NCBI RefSeq assembly: GCF_002575655.3
Contig: NC_053037.3
Span: forward strand, 249,149,135-249,213,134
DNA: 64,000 nt
Source: Aegilops tauschii subsp. strangulata
Taxonomy: Eukaryota > Streptophyta > Magnoliopsida > Poales > Poaceae
Direction: 5' to 3'
Positions 11,178-23,738 of the stretch are shown piece by piece. How positions within the stretch are numbered: the first letter of the stretch is position 1; each line of letters starts with the position of its first letter. Below the pieces are notes generated by a model. It was given only the letters and a program-made list of their open reading frames with translations. It was not told where the DNA came from and ran no database searches. A program made the position numbers and the translations under genes.

Positions 11178-12393
11178 TCTTCAAGGGTGCATGACCATAA
11201 AAGATATTACTCATATAAATAGAACAACCATTATTCTCTGATTTAAATGAATAACCTTCTTGCATCAAACAAGATCCAGATATAATGTTCATGCTTAACG
11301 CTGGCACCAAATAACAATTATTCAGGTCTAAAACTAATCCCGAAGGTAGATGTAGAGGTAGCGTGCCGACCGCGATCACATCGACTTTGGAACCATTTCC
11401 CACGCGCATCGTCACCTCGTCCTTAGCCAATCTTCGCTTAATCCATAGTCCCTGTTTCGAGTTGCAAATATTAGCAACAGAACCAGTATCAAATACCCAG
11501 GTACTACTGCCAGCATTAGTAAGGTACACATCAATAACATGTATATCACATATACCTTTGTTCACCTTGCCATCCTTCTTATCCGCCAAATACTTGGGGC
11601 AGTTCCGCTTCCAGTGACCAGTCCCTTTGCAGTAGAAGCACTCAGTCTCAGGCTTAGGTCCAGACTTGGGCATCTTCACTTGAGCAGCAACTTGCTTGCC
11701 GTTCTTCTTGAAGTTCCCCTTCTTCCCTTTACCCTTTTTCTTGAAACTGGTGGTCTTGTTGACCATCAACACTTGATGCTCTTTCTTGATTTCTACCTCC
11801 GCAGCCTTTAGCATTGCGAAGAGCTCGGGAATTGTCTTATCCATGCCTTGCATATTATAGTTCATCGCGAAGCTCTTGTAGTTTGGTGGTAGAGATTGAA
11901 TAATTCTGTCAATGACACTATCATGAGGAAGATTAACTCCCAGTTGAATCAAGTGATTGTTATACCCAAACATTTTGAGTATATGCTTACTGGCAGAACT
12001 ATTCTCCTCCATTTTGCAACAGTAGAACTTATTGGAGACTTCATATCTCTCAGTCCAGGCATTTGCTTGAAATATTAACTTCAACTCCTGGAACATCTCA
12101 TATGCTCCATGATGTTCAAAACGTCGTTGAAGTCCCGGTTCTAAGCCGTAAAGCATGGCACACTGAACTATCGAGTAGTCATCAGCTTTGCTCTGCCAGA
12201 CGTTCATAACATCTCGTGTTGCTCGTGTAGCGGGTTTGGCACCTAGCGGTGCTTCCAGGACGTAATTCTTCTGTGCAGCAATGAGGATAATCCTCAAGTT
12301 AAGGACCCAGTCCGTGTAGTTGCTACCATCATCTTTCAACTTAGCTTTCTCTAGGAACGCATTAAAATTTAACGGAACAACAGCACGGGCCAT
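11149..12393 (-). pseudogene. Copia gag, zinc knuckle and protease
   Basis: 414 codons. The gag capsid domain spans roughly residues 10-190 (UBN2-type, with WVLNLRIIL and RFEHHGAYEMFQEL). A CCHC knuckle follows near residue 255 (CFYCKGTGHWKRNC), then the aspartic protease near residue 305 (WVFDTGSVANIC, active site DTG). The frame is open here, but the downstream pre-integrase domain is shifted, so the polyprotein is broken. Confidence 0.88.
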
Positions 12394-13604
12394 CTATCTA
12401 CAACATAGACATGCAAAATACTATCAGGTACTAAGTTCATGATAAATTAAAGTTCAGTTAATCATATTACTTAAGAACTCCCACTTAGATAGACATCCCT
12501 CTAATCATCTAAGTGATTACGTGGTCCAAATCAACTAAACCATGTCCGATCATCACGTGAGATGGAGTAGTTTTCAATGGTGAACATCACTATGTTGATC
12601 ATATCTACTATATGATTCACGCTCGACCTTTCGGTCTCAGTGTTCCGAGGCCATATATGTATATGCTAGGCTCGTCAAGTTTAACCCGAGTATTCTGCGT
12701 GTGCAAAACTGGCTTGCACACGTTGTATGTGAACGTAGAGCTTATCACACCCGATCATCACGTGGTGTCTCGGCACAACGAACTTTCGCAACGGTGCATA
12801 CTCAGGGAGAACACTTGTACCTTGAAATTTAGTGAGACATCATCTTATAATGCTACCGTCGAACTAAGCAAAATAAGATGCATAAAGGATAAACATCACA
12901 TGCAATCAATATAAGTGATATGATATAGCCATCATCATCTTGTGCCTTTGATCTCCATCTCCAAAGCACCATCATGATCACCATCGTCACCGGCGTGACA
13001 CCTTTATCTCCATCGTAGCATCGTTGTCGTATTGCCAACTATTGCTTCTACGACTATCGCTACCGCTTAGTGATAAAGTAAAGCAATTACATGGCGATTG
13101 CATTTCATACAATAAAGCGACAATCATATGGCTCCTGCCAATGCCGATAACTGTGTTACAAAACATGATCATCTCATACAATAAAATTTAGCATCATGTC
13201 TTGACCATATCACATCACAGCATGCCCTGCAAAAACAAGTTAGACGTCCTCTACTTTGTTGTTGCAAGTTGTACGTGGCTGCTACGGGCTGAGCAAGAAC
13301 CGTTCTTACCTACGCATCAAAACCACAATGATTTTTCGTCAAGTGTGCTGTTTTAACCTTCAACAAGGATCGGGCGTAGCCACACTTAATTCAACTAAAG
13401 TTGGAGAAACTGACACCCGCCAGCCACCTGTGTGCGAAGCACCTCGGTAGAACCAGTCTCGCGTAAGCGTACGTGTAATGTCGGTCCGAGCTGCTTCATC
13501 CAACAATACTGCTGAATCAAAGTATGACATGCTGGTAAGCAGTATGACTATTATCGCCCACAACTCTTTGTGTTCTACTCGTGCATATAACATCTACGCA
13601 TAGA
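12394..13604 (-). other. Copia 5' leader, no gene
   Basis: 1.2 kb between the primer site and gag. This length of untranslated leader is normal for BARE/Angela-type elements. I see no conserved ORF. Confidence 0.7.
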
Positions 13605-13620
13605 CCTGGCTCTGATACCA
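13605..13620 (-). other. Copia primer-binding site
   Basis: The sense strand reads TGGTATCAGAGCCAGG, a perfect initiator-Met-tRNA complement, one base inside the 5' LTR. Confidence 0.95.
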
Positions 13621-13621
13621 G

Positions 13622-15370
13622 TGTTGGGGAACGCAGTAATTTCAAAAAAATTCCTACGCACACGCAAGATCATGGTGATGCACAGCAACGAGCGGGAGAG
13701 CGTTGTCCATGTACCCTCGTAGACCGTAAGCGGAAACGTTATGACAACGCGGTTGATGTAGTCGTACGTCTTCACGATCCGACCGATCCTAGTACCGAAA
13801 GTACGACACCTCCGTGATCTGCACACGTTCAGCTCGGTGACGTCTCTCGAACTCTCGATCCAGCTGAGTGTTGAGGGAGAGCTTCATCAGCACAACGGCG
13901 TGATGACGGTGATGATGAAGCTACCGGCGCAGGGCTTCGCCTAAGCATTGCAACGATATGACCGAGGTGGATTATGGTGGAGGGGGGCACCGCACACGGC
14001 TAAGACAATGTCTGTTGTTGTGTTCTAGGGTGCCCCCCTGCCCCGTATATAAAGGAGCAAGGGGGAAGGCCGGCCGGCCCTAGGGCGCGCCAAGGAGGGG
14101 AGTCCTCCTCCTCCTAGTAGGAGTAGGACTCCCCCTTTCCTAGTCCAACTAGGAGGGGGAAGGGGGAAGGAAGGAGAGGTGGAGGGAGAGGGAAAGAGGG
14201 GCCGCACCCCCTTCCCCTAGTCCAATTCGGACTCCCTTGGGGGGGGGGCGCCACCTCCTGGCTGCTGCCCTCTCTCTCCCCTAAATCCCACTAAGGTCCC
14301 AATAATTTCCCGGGGGGGGGGGGGGGTCCGATAACCCTCCGGCACTTCGGTTTTATCTGAAACCTCCCAGAACACTTCCGGTGTCCGAATATAGCCGTCC
14401 AATATATCAATCTTTATGTCTCGACCATTTTGAGACTCCTCGTCATGTCCGTGATCATATCCGGGACTCCAAACTTCCTTCGGTACATCAAAACACATGA
14501 ACTCATAATACCGATCTTTACCGAACGTTAAGTGTGCGGACCCTACGGGTTCGAGAACTATGTAGATATGACCGAGACATGTCTCCGGTCAATAACCAAT
14601 AGCGGAACCTGGATGCTCATATTGGCTCCCACATATTCTACGAAGATCTTTATTGGTCAAACCGCATAACAACATACGCTGTTCCCTTTGTCATCGGTAT
14701 GTTACTTGCCCGAGATTCGATCATCGGTATCTCAATACCTAGTTCAATCTCGTTACCGGCAAGTCTCTTTACTCGTTCCGTAATGCATCATCTCGCAACT
14801 AACTCATTAGTCACATTGCTTGCAAGGCTTATAGTGATGTGCATTACCGAGAGGGCCCAGAGATACCTCTCCGACAATCGGAGTGTCAAATCCTAATCTC
14901 GATCTATGCCAGCTCAACAAACACCATCGGAGATACCTGTAGAGCACCTTTATAATCACCCAGTTACGTTGTGACGTTTGGTAGCACACAAAGTGTTCCT
15001 CCGGTATTCGGGAGTTGCATAATCTCATAGTCATAGGAACATGTATAATTCATGAAGAAAGCAATAGCAAATAAACTAAACGATCAACTGCTAGGCTAAC
15101 GGAATGGGTCAAGTCAATCACATCATTCTCTAATGATGTGATCCCGTTAATCAAATGACAACTCATGTCTATGGCTAGGAAACTTAACCATCTTTGATTC
15201 AACGAGCTAGTCAAGTAGAGGCATACTAGTGACACTCTGTTTGTCTATGTATTCACACATGTACTAAGTTTCCGGTTAATACAATTCTAGCATGAATAAT
15301 AAACATTTATCATGATATAACGAAATATAAAGAACAACTTTATTATTGTCTCTAGGGCATATTTCCTTCA
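13622..15370 (-). repeat. 5' LTR of the Copia element
   Basis: 1749 bp, the partner of 6687-8419. It carries a run of 15 G at 14312-14326 where the other LTR has five, plus scattered substitutions, so the element is not among the youngest here. Confidence 0.92.
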
Positions 15371-15834
15371 GAGGGGGTCTATTTATAGTGCTAAGCCACG
15401 AAAGCGTAAGTGAGGGGCGAAGGGGTACACGGGCCTCGTCCCAAGTCATGCGCATAGGCAAAGGCCGGATGATCCGGATGGGGGTCCGGATGATCCGGCT
15501 CCGCCGGGTGGATTCTGCAAGCTTCGGGTGCCGTGGCTGTGGGATTACCCGGATGATCTGGGGGGTGCATCCGGATGATACGGCTGAGCCCGGATGATCC
15601 GGACAGAGGTCCGGATGTCCGGGCTGACTCCAGCAGCCGCTGCGTCTTCTTCTCCTTTCTTCCGCCTTCTCTTCCATGCTTGGCCTTGGTCCTTTGAATC
15701 TCCACGGTCATCTCGTATGAGCCTGAGTATACACAAGGTCCATGCATGAGGTAGTAATCATGTATCATATGTGGAAAGTGACGGTTCGAAGAGGAGTGAG
15801 TTCACCTTGTGTCCAATGGCGTATGGTCGAGGTC
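15371..15834 (-). repeat. X1 5' LTR, middle part with core promoter
   Basis: This aligns to about 57990-58500 of the X2 LTR. In sense it ends with TATAAAT (plus 15381-15387), the probable LTR TATA box. The Copia insertion lies about 10 bp downstream, between the TATA box and the expected transcription start. CRM1 borders it on the other side. Confidence 0.8.
15465..15622. repeat. Palindrome array in X1 LTR (six units)
   Basis: CCGGATGATCCGG or one-base variants lie at 15465, 15486, 15549, 15571 and 15590. One unit of the 12-base form CCGGATGTCCGG lies at 15611. The X2 LTR has eight units at the equivalent place, all 12-base. Confidence 0.88.
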
Positions 15835-16750
15835 TGATGAGGACATCAATACCATTGTTACACCCACAGCCCCTGTTGCTATACATACTGGACCAATTAC
15901 TAGAGCTCGCGCACGCCAATTAAATTACCAGGTACTTTCGTTTCTTGGTAATGATTCTAATGTTCATGAGAATATGATGCTGCCTAAATTGGATACATTT
16001 GTTTTGCTTACAAATGAAGGGCCTAGCTTTGAGAAGGATGAACATTGGAGCAAGAACAAGCATGGAGATGATGGCATGCGCATGGGGAACAAGAACAGAG
16101 TTACAAGTGATGATTTCAGGATGTTGAAGCCACCATAATGCGTGCATGAAGCCTTGGACGAAATATACAAGATGCTACTTCATAACTTTCGTCCAGAGGC
16201 TATTCTAGGTGCTGTGTCACCTTATTATTGGGCCAGGCCCATGTAATTTCGAAATACTTGAGTATAGGCTGTTTTTAGAGTCCGTATGTGTGGGGAAACA
16301 AGAGATAGGGTTGGTTTCGGACCCCTTCCCAAAGGGCCACGAAATTCCCCCCCTTCCTCCATATATACAGCCCTTAGGGCGTCGTTTAGACTTTGGGTTT
16401 TGTTTAGATTAAAAGTTCACCATAGCTGCAACTTCGCGTACTTCGTTTGTGTTCAACGACCAGACAAAGGCGTCACAGAACCCCACCTTGATCAATAAAG
16501 CTTTCATCTTATATTCGCAATATCCAGATTGCAATCTCAGTTTCTTGCTTGTTCTTCATTTGCTCGCAGGAAACAGACCCTCGTGGTCAGGTTGATCGTG
16601 CTCCGGCATGGTCAATATCCTCTCGGAGTTGGTTTAGCGATTGCTAAGGCGCGACGTCATCGCACGTTCGTAGTCGGATCGTCAAAGTCGACTTCCACCA
16701 AAGCGGTATCCATCATCTCATCGAAAGACGGGACACCTTTGCCTCTATCA
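15835..16750 (+). repeat. CRM copy 1, 5' LTR
   Basis: Starts TGATGAGGACATC and ends GCCTCTATCA. It contains the TATATA promoter box of the family and an AATAAA about 120 bp downstream, within the LTR. Confidence 0.93.
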
Positions 16751-16752
16751 AG

Positions 16753-16770
16753 TGGTATCAGATTTCCAGG
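16753..16770 (+). other. CRM copy 1 primer-binding site
   Basis: TGGTATCAGATTTCCAGG two bases inside the LTR. The first ten bases match the Met-tRNA complement. Confidence 0.85.
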
Positions 16771-17923
16771 TTGCTCGGTGAGATTTTATAGTTTTTCGTA
16801 GTTTAGATCGAGTTTGTTCTTCATACCTATAGTCCACGAAAAAGCCAAATTTTTTTTTAGGGTTAGTTCATCCTATCCTAACCAATCTGAGCCTTTGCAT
16901 AATCTTTTCTGTGTTTGCTTTGTTGAATTTGTGGTTGCATCGTCGTGTCAAGTTGCTGGTCTTAGCGTCTAGTCCTTTCGAGTTTCGAGTTCTGTTCACA
17001 GGTTGTCACGTCGCTGCTGCCATATATAACCACCGCATCATCATCATCGCTGCTGCCATATACCACCACCGCACCAACTTCATCGCCGCTACCATATACC
17101 ACCACCACATATTCACCGCCAATCCGAGTCCATATACGCCACCACATATCCGCCGCCATCACGCCAATCCGAGTACACCTGCAACATATATCCGCCACCA
17201 GTCCGAGTTCCACCAGATTCATCTCCGCCACCAGTCCGAGTTCCACCAGATTCATCTCCGCCACCAGTCCTAGTCCAAGTCCAGTATTTTGTTACTCTGT
17301 TTTGGATTTCCAGATCACGCCATACTCCGAGTCGTGACGGAGAAGGACTCCCATACTTTTCTGTTACCCGTAGTAGAAAAATAGTTCCAGTTTAAAAAAA
17401 AACTAAGTCTGGAAAATTCTGGCTAGGCAGTTTTTAGACCATTTGTAGACTTTTTCGAAAAAAAATTGTTGCGGAGCAAAAAAAAGAGGAAAAAAAGTGC
17501 AAAAAAAAGTGAAAAAAAATTCAGAGTGTGCTCCTCCCTTGTTTACGTGCAGCGCCATGATTTTGTTAGTGTTCTAGGCTCGCGTCTCTAGCACGGTCTA
17601 GCCTAGGACCAGCACAGTACCGTCGTTGAGCGTTTATTCAACTTTGCATATCTGAATTGATTATTGCTGACCCTTTTTGCTACCATATTATAAGCCTTTC
17701 CAGCTCCACATACATCTACGTCGTGCGTTTGACTCTCCCTGGTAATCGCTCTATCCAAGCTTTGAGAGTTTTGACTACAACGGTTGCCGATCACCACCTG
17801 CTGCTGGGTAAGAACTGGTAAGAATTTGAGATTCGCTTGAAGGATTTGTGACACACCACCATCACCACCACTTCCTAGTAGTCTGTAGGATCATATTCTT
17901 TTGTGTTTCTATTGCTGCTAACC
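16771..17923 (+). other. CRM copy 1 leader with CATATACCACC-rich and 33-bp repeats
   Basis: 1.15 kb of untranslated leader. It holds irregular CCATATACCACCACC repeats (about 17020-17110) and 2.4 copies of a 33-bp tandem unit beginning CCGCCACCAGTCCGAG at 17192, 17225 and 17258, then A-rich tracts. The start ATG follows in a good context (AACCATGGC). Confidence 0.85.
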
Positions 17924-20900
17924 ATGGCAGGATCACAAGCCGATGAGACTTATTGGGAGAACATGACGAACAAGGGGTTGCATGATAAATTTCAGCAAAT
18001 GATGAGTGGCCAAGTGGGAGATGTGCTAAACAGATTTGAAGAGGCTATGGAGAAGATAGATGTCGTGGAGAAGTCGTTTGAGACAAAGCTGGATAACAGG
18101 TTTAATGAATTGCTCAAGCGTCTTCCCCAACCACCACCGGCTGCACCTGTCGCACCTCTACAACAACAACAACCACATCTCCAACGCCGCCTTCCAAATC
18201 AAGTGGGACAAGCACAGCGCGTTCCAATTGAGACTAGTCAAAATTCGGGTGCCGCTGCACCTACTGTTGATGCTTCTTTGGCTCCTGCTACTGCGGCGGC
18301 TGAGGAGGATGACGATTATGCGGGCGATTATGAGGATGAGGTTGATCAAAATCAGAACTATGTGCAGCCACCAGCACCACCTCCAGCAGGTTGACCTCAG
18401 GTATATATTCGCAACGGTAGGCCTGGACCACCACCTCAGGTACGAGATCATGACCATGTTCCAAAACTGAAATTGAATATTCCACCGTTTGAGGTTAGAT
18501 ACATTCCTGATGTATATCTTACTTGGGAGTTAGAAACTGAACAATGTTTTACATGTTTACAATATCCCGAGGAGAGACGGGTTGCTGCTGCTGTTTGTGC
18601 TTTCACTAGTTTTGCATGTGTATGGTGGTCTGAACATTGTAGATTATATCCTATTCCAGCTACTTGGGCTGCTTTGAAAACTGCTATGCGTACTCGTTGG
18701 GTTCCACCATATTATCAACGTGAATTGCTTCAAAAACTGCAGCGTTTACGACAAGGGAAAAATTCTGTAGAAGAATATTATCAGGAATTACAAACTGGCA
18801 TGATTAGATGTGGTATTGTTGAGGAGAATGAAGCTATGCTAGCACGTTTTATGGGTGGTTTAAATAAAGTGATTCAGACCATTCTAGAGTATAAGGAGTA
18901 TACTAATATCACTCGTTTATTCCATCTTGCTTGTAAAGCTGAACGTGAAGTGCAGGATCGACAAGCATTGGCGCGAACTAACTTTTCTGCAGGTCGACCT
19001 TCATCATGGACACCGGGTGCATCTTCTACTTCCACTGCACCAGCACCTCCATCAGGTTCCACCTCCAGCCGTGATACAAGAAAGCAGGCACAACCACCAC
19101 TATCTGCCAAGAGCGCCCCTGCCGGGCCTGCACAGAGCTCTTCTTCTTCCATGCCATCAACAGGGCACACAAGTGATATTATTTGTCGTCGTTGTAAGGG
19201 AAGAGGACATTATGCGCGAGAATGCAAATCTCAGCGTCTAATGATTGCTACTGAGGATGGTGGGTATGAGTCCGCTAGTGACTATGATGAGGAGACTTTG
19301 GCTCTTATTACACGTGAAGAACATGGTGGAGATGATTCCAAAAATGAGACGCAATACATGGCTCCTGAAGATGCTGACAGGTATGAATGTTTAGTTGCTC
19401 AACGTGTTTTGAGTGTGCAGGTCACACAAGCAGAGCAAAATCAGAGGCATAATTTGTTCCATACAAAGGGAGTTGTGAAGGAACGTCCTGTTCGCGTCAT
19501 CATAGATGGAGGGAGCTGTAACAACTTGGCTAGCATGGAGATGGTGGAGAAACTATCTCTCACCACAAGACCACATCCACATCCTTACTACATCCAATGG
19601 TTCAACAACAGCGGCAAGGTTAAGGTAACACGTACTGTTCGTGTGCATTTTAGTATCTCTACATATGTTGATTATGTTGATTGTGATGTGGTACCTATGC
19701 AAGCCTGTTCCTTATTACTTGGTAGACCATGGCAATTTGATAAAAATTCTGTACACCATGGTAGAAACAATCAGTATACTCTTGTTCATAAGGATAAAAA
19801 TATTACTTTGCTTCCTATGACTCCTGATTCCATTTTGAAAGATGACATTAATAGAGCTAATAAAGCAAAACAGGAGAAAAATAAGAGTGAAAATCAGATT
19901 GTGGCAAAAGAATTTGAGCAACAAATGAAACCTAATAATAAACCATCTAGTGTTGTTTCTGAAATTAAATTGAAAAGTGCATGTTTACTTGCCACAAAAT
20001 CTGATATTGATGAGCTAGATTTCAACAAATCTGTTTGCTATGCTTTTGTGTGCAAAGAGGCATTATTTTCATTCGAGGACGTGCCTCCCTCTTTGCCCCC
20101 TGCTGTCACTAACATTTTGCAGGAGTTCGCTGACGTCTTTCCACAAGACGTGCCACCGGGATTACCACCTATTCGAGGGATTGAGCATCAAATTGACTTA
20201 ATTCCCGGTGCATCGCTACCCAACCGTGCACCATACCGTACCAATCCAGAGGAGACGAAGGAGATTATGCGTCAAGTACAGGAGCTGCTCGACAAAGGTT
20301 ATATACGCGAATCTCTTAGTCCTTGTGCTGTTCCTATTATACTTGTGCCTAAAAAGGATGGTACATCGCGTATGTGTGTTGATTGTAGAGACATTAATAA
20401 CATTACTATTCGTTATCGTCATCCTATTCCTAGGCTAGATGATATGCTTGATGAATTGACTGCCTCTACAATATTTTCCAAAGTTGATTTGCGTAGTGGA
20501 TACAATCAAATTCGTATGAAACTGGGAGATGAATAGAAAACAGCATTTAAAACTAAGTTTGGTTTATATGAGTGGTTAGTCATGCCTTTTGGGTTAACTA
20601 ATGCACCTAGTACTTTCATGAGACTAATGAACGAAGTTTTCCGTGTTTTTATTGGACGATTTGTGGTAGTCTATTTTGATGATATACTGATTTATAGCAA
20701 ATCTTTGGAAGAACATTTGGAACATTTACGTGTTGTTTTTATTGCTCTACGTGATGCACGTTTGTTTGGTAACCTTGGGAAGTGCACCTTTTGCACCGAC
20801 CGAGTATCTTTTCTTGGCTATGTTGTTACTCCACAGGGAATTGAAGTTGATAAAGCCAAGATTGAAGCTATTGAGAGTTAGCCGCAGCCCAAAACGGTCA

Positions 20901-23047
20901 CACAAGTGAGGAGTTTCCCTGGCCTCGCTGGTTTCTATAGGCGTTTTGTGAGAGATTTCAGCACCATTGCTACACCTCTCAACGAGCTTACAAAGAAGGA
21001 TGTGCCTTTTGTTTGGGGTACCGCACAGGAAGAAGCCTTCACGGTATTGAAAGATAAGTTGACACAAGCTCCTTTTCTCCAACTTCCTGATTTTAATAAG
21101 ACTTTTGAGCTTGAATGTGATGCTAGTGGAATTGGATTAGGAGGTGTGTTATTACAAGATGGTAAACCTGTTGCATACTTTTTTGAAAAATTGAGTGGGC
21201 CTAGTCTGAATTATTCAACTTATGATAAAGAACTATATGCTCTTGTTCGGACTTTAGAAACATGGCAACATTATTTATGGCCCAAAGAATTTGTTATACA
21301 TTCTGATCATGAATCTTTGAAACATATTAAAAGTCAAGCTAAACTGAATCGTAGACATGCTAAATGGGTTGAATTCATTGAACCTTTCCCTTATGTCATT
21401 AAACACAAGAAGGGTAAAGAAAATGTTATTGCTCATGCATTGTCTCGTCGCTATACTATGCTGTCACAACTTGACTTCAAAATATTTGGTTTGGAGACCA
21501 TCAAAGATCAATATGTGCATGATGCTGATTTTAAAGATGTTTTGCAGAATTGTAAAGAAGGAAGAACCTGGAACAAGTTTGTCGTTAATGATGGATTTGT
21601 GTTCCGTGCTAACAAGCTATGCATTCCAGCTAGCTCTCTTCGTCTTTTGTTGTTGCAGGAGGCGCATGGAGGAGGTTTAATGGGACACTTTGGCGTGAAG
21701 AAGACGGAGGACGTACTTGCTACACATTTCTTTTACCCAAAGATGAGACGGGATGTTGAGCGTTTTGTTGCTCGCTGCACTACATGTCAAAAAGCTAAGT
21801 CACGACTCAATCCTCATGGTTTATATATGCCTTTGCCTGTACCTAGTGCTCCTTGGGAGGATATATCTATGGACTTTGTTTTAGGTTTACCTCGAACAAA
21901 GAAGGGGAGGGATAGCATATTTGTTGTCGTGGATAGATTCTCAAAAATGGCACACTTTATACCATGTCATAAAAGCGATGATGCTGTTAATGTTGCTGAT
22001 TTGTTCTTCCGTGAAATTATTCGTTTGCATGGTGTGCCAAATACTATTGTTTCAGATCGTGATACTAAATTTCTTAGCCACTTTTGGAGATGTTTATGGG
22101 CTAAGTTGGGGACTAAACTGCTTTTTAGTACTACTTGTCACCCCCAAACTAATGGACAAACTGAAGTAGTCAATAGAACATTGTCTACTATGCTTAGGGC
22201 TGTTTTGAAGAATAATAAGAAATAGTGGGAAGAATGCTTGCCTCATATTGAGTTTGCTTATAATCGTTCATTGCATTCTACTACTAAGATGTGCCCTTTT
22301 GAAATTGTGTATGGTTTCCTACCTCGTGCACCTATTGATTTGTTGCCTCTTCCATCTTCGGAGAAGGTTAATTTTGATGCTAAACAACGTGCTGAATTGA
22401 TCTGAAAAATGCATGAGTTAACTAAGGAAAACATTGAGCGTATGAATGCTAAATATAAACTTGCTGGAGATAAGGGTAGAAAACATGTTGTGTTTGCACC
22501 TGGAGATCTTGTTTGGTTACATTTGCGTAAGGATAGATTTCCTGATTTGCGCAAATCAAAGCTAATGCCACGTGCTGATGGTCCTTTTAAGGTGTTAGAG
22601 AAAATAAATGATAATGCATATAAACTTGAGTTGCCTGCAGATTTTGGGGTTAGTCCCACTTTTAACATTGCAGATTTGAAGCCTTATTTGGGTGAGGGAG
22701 ATGAGCTTCCGTCGAGGACGACTTCATATCAAGAAGGGGAGGATGATGAGGACATCAATACCATTGTTACACCCACATCCCCTGCTGCTATACATACTGG
22801 ACCAATTACTAGAGCTCGCGCACGCCAATTAAATTACCAGATACTTTCGTTTCTTGGTAATGATTCTAATGTTCATGAGAATATGATGCTGCCTAAATTG
22901 GATACATTTGTTTTGCTTACAAATGAAGGGCCTAGCTTTGAGAAGGATGAACATTGAAGCAAGAACAAGCATGGAGATGATGGCATGCGCATGGGGAACA
23001 AGAACGGAGTTACAAGTGATGATTTCAGGACGTTGAAGCCACCATAA
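17924..23047 (+). pseudogene. CRM copy 1 gag-pol polyprotein with six in-frame stops
   Basis: The frame can be followed from MAGSQADET to the terminal LKPP in the 3' LTR without any frameshift relative to copy 4, but stops occur at 18392, 20534, 20879, 22223, 22403 and 22955. Four of these differ from copy 4 by single G:C-to-A:T transitions (CGA to TGA once, TGG to TAG or TGA three times). All domains remain visible: gag, the CCHC knuckle near 19183, protease DGGSCNN near 19507, RT active site YFDD near 20672, RNase H and integrase. One integrase region also differs from copy 4 (FYPKMRRD for FWPKMRRD). Confidence 0.92.
22732..22743 (+). other. CRM copy 1 polypurine tract
   Basis: AGAAGGGGAGGA lies immediately before the 3' LTR and inside the coding frame. 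Confidence 0.8.
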
Positions 23048-23660
23048 TGCGTGCATGAAGCCTTGGATGAAATATACAAGATGCTACTTCATAACTTTCG
23101 TCCAGAGGCTATTCTAGGTGCCGCGTCACCTTATTATTGGGCCAGGCCCATGTAATTTTGAAATTCTTGAGTATAGGCTGTTTTTAGAGTCCGTATGTGT
23201 GGGGAAACAAGAGATAGGGTTGGTTTCGGACCCCTTCCCCAAGGGCCACGAAATTCCCCCCTCTTCCTCCATATATACAACCCTTAGGGCATCGTTTAGA
23301 CTTCGGGTTTTGTTTAGATTAAAAGTTCGCCATAGCTGCAACTTCGCGTACTTCGTTTGTGTTCAACGACCAGACAAAGGCGTCACAGAACCCCACCTTG
23401 ATCAATAAAGCTTTCATCTTATATTCGCAATATCCAGATTGCAATCTCAGTTTCTTGCTTATTCTTCATTTGCTCGCAGGAAACAGACCCTCGTGGTCAG
23501 GTTGAGCATGCTCCGGCGTGGTCAATAACCTCTCGGAGTTGGTTTAGCGATTGCTAAGGCGCGACGTCATCGCACGTTCGTAGTCGGATCGTCAAAGTCG
23601 ACTTCCACCAAAGCGATATCCATGATCTCATCGAAAGACGGGACACCTTTGCCTCTATCA
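22744..23660 (+). repeat. CRM copy 1, 3' LTR
   Basis: 917 bp. The first ~300 bp encode the C-terminus of the polyprotein. It differs from the 5' LTR at few positions, so insertion was fairly recent. Confidence 0.93.
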
Positions 23661-23738
23661 AGGTCTCATCGTATGTCCTCTTGGGGCTTGGGGAGTAGTT
23701 GAAGTGTACATGGGATAATCGTAGGATGCTCCGCATCA
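23661..23738 (-). repeat. X1 5' LTR, outermost 5' end
   Basis: After the AGGTC duplication of CRM1, the sequence resumes the X1 LTR and ends at CCGCATCA. Its reverse complement, TGATGCGGAGCATCCTACGA, is the start of the X2 LTR at 57929, which identifies the fragment. Confidence 0.85.

Larger units (their letters stand above)
6687..15370 (-). mobile_element. Angela/BARE1/WIS-like Ty1-Copia retrotransposon
   Basis: An 8.7-kb element on the minus strand has two LTRs of about 1.74 kb, a perfect Met-tRNA primer site, a polypurine tract and the Copia domain order gag-protease-integrase-RT-RNase H. Integrase before RT defines Copia. The LTR ends (plus-strand TGTTGGGGAACG and CATATTTCCTTCA) are those of the Angela/BARE1/WIS group as I remember it. 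Flanking bases gaggt (6682-6686) and gaggg (15371-15375) are a target duplication with one change. Reading-frame changes and stops make it non-autonomous now. It sits inside the LTR of X1. Confidence 0.9.
15835..23660 (+). mobile_element. CRM-like Gypsy retrotransposon, copy 1 (full length, dead)
   Basis: 7826 bp with LTRs of 916 and 917 bp, TGATGAGG...CCTCTATCA ends and a perfect AGGTC target duplication (15830-15834 and 23661-23665). Domain order is gag-PR-RT-RH-IN, which is Gypsy. The polyprotein runs into the 3' LTR and there is no classical chromodomain, both features of the CRM clade (Cereba/CRW/RIRE7). It is inserted in the LTR of X1. Confidence 0.9.
1..23738 (-). mobile_element. LTR retrotransposon X1 (family X), incomplete, split by nested insertions
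   Basis: This Gypsy-like element lies on the minus strand. Its 5' LTR ends the element at 23738 and its 3' half runs off the left edge. Read in the sense direction, the order is LTR (TGATGCGG...CTACATCA), a decayed primer site, a 1.5-kb leader, a gag-like ORF, a long unknown ORF and further degenerate sequence. X2 at 57929-64000 is a second copy, and aligning the two shows which parts of X1 are foreign: hAT 298-1019, Copia 6687-15370 and CRM1 15835-23660. The five bases after the LTR (aaagg, 23739-23743) should be one target-site duplication; its partner lies outside the window. I see no complete pol, so the element is probably non-autonomous. Assignment to Gypsy rests on layout and the Met-tRNA-type primer site. 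Confidence 0.75.

Noticed and set aside
14312..14326. Run of 15 G in the Copia 5' LTR as a regulatory G-quadruplex
   Set aside because: A single homopolymer, five G in the sister LTR; more likely slippage or assembly noise. The same applies to G runs near 31666 and 33790.
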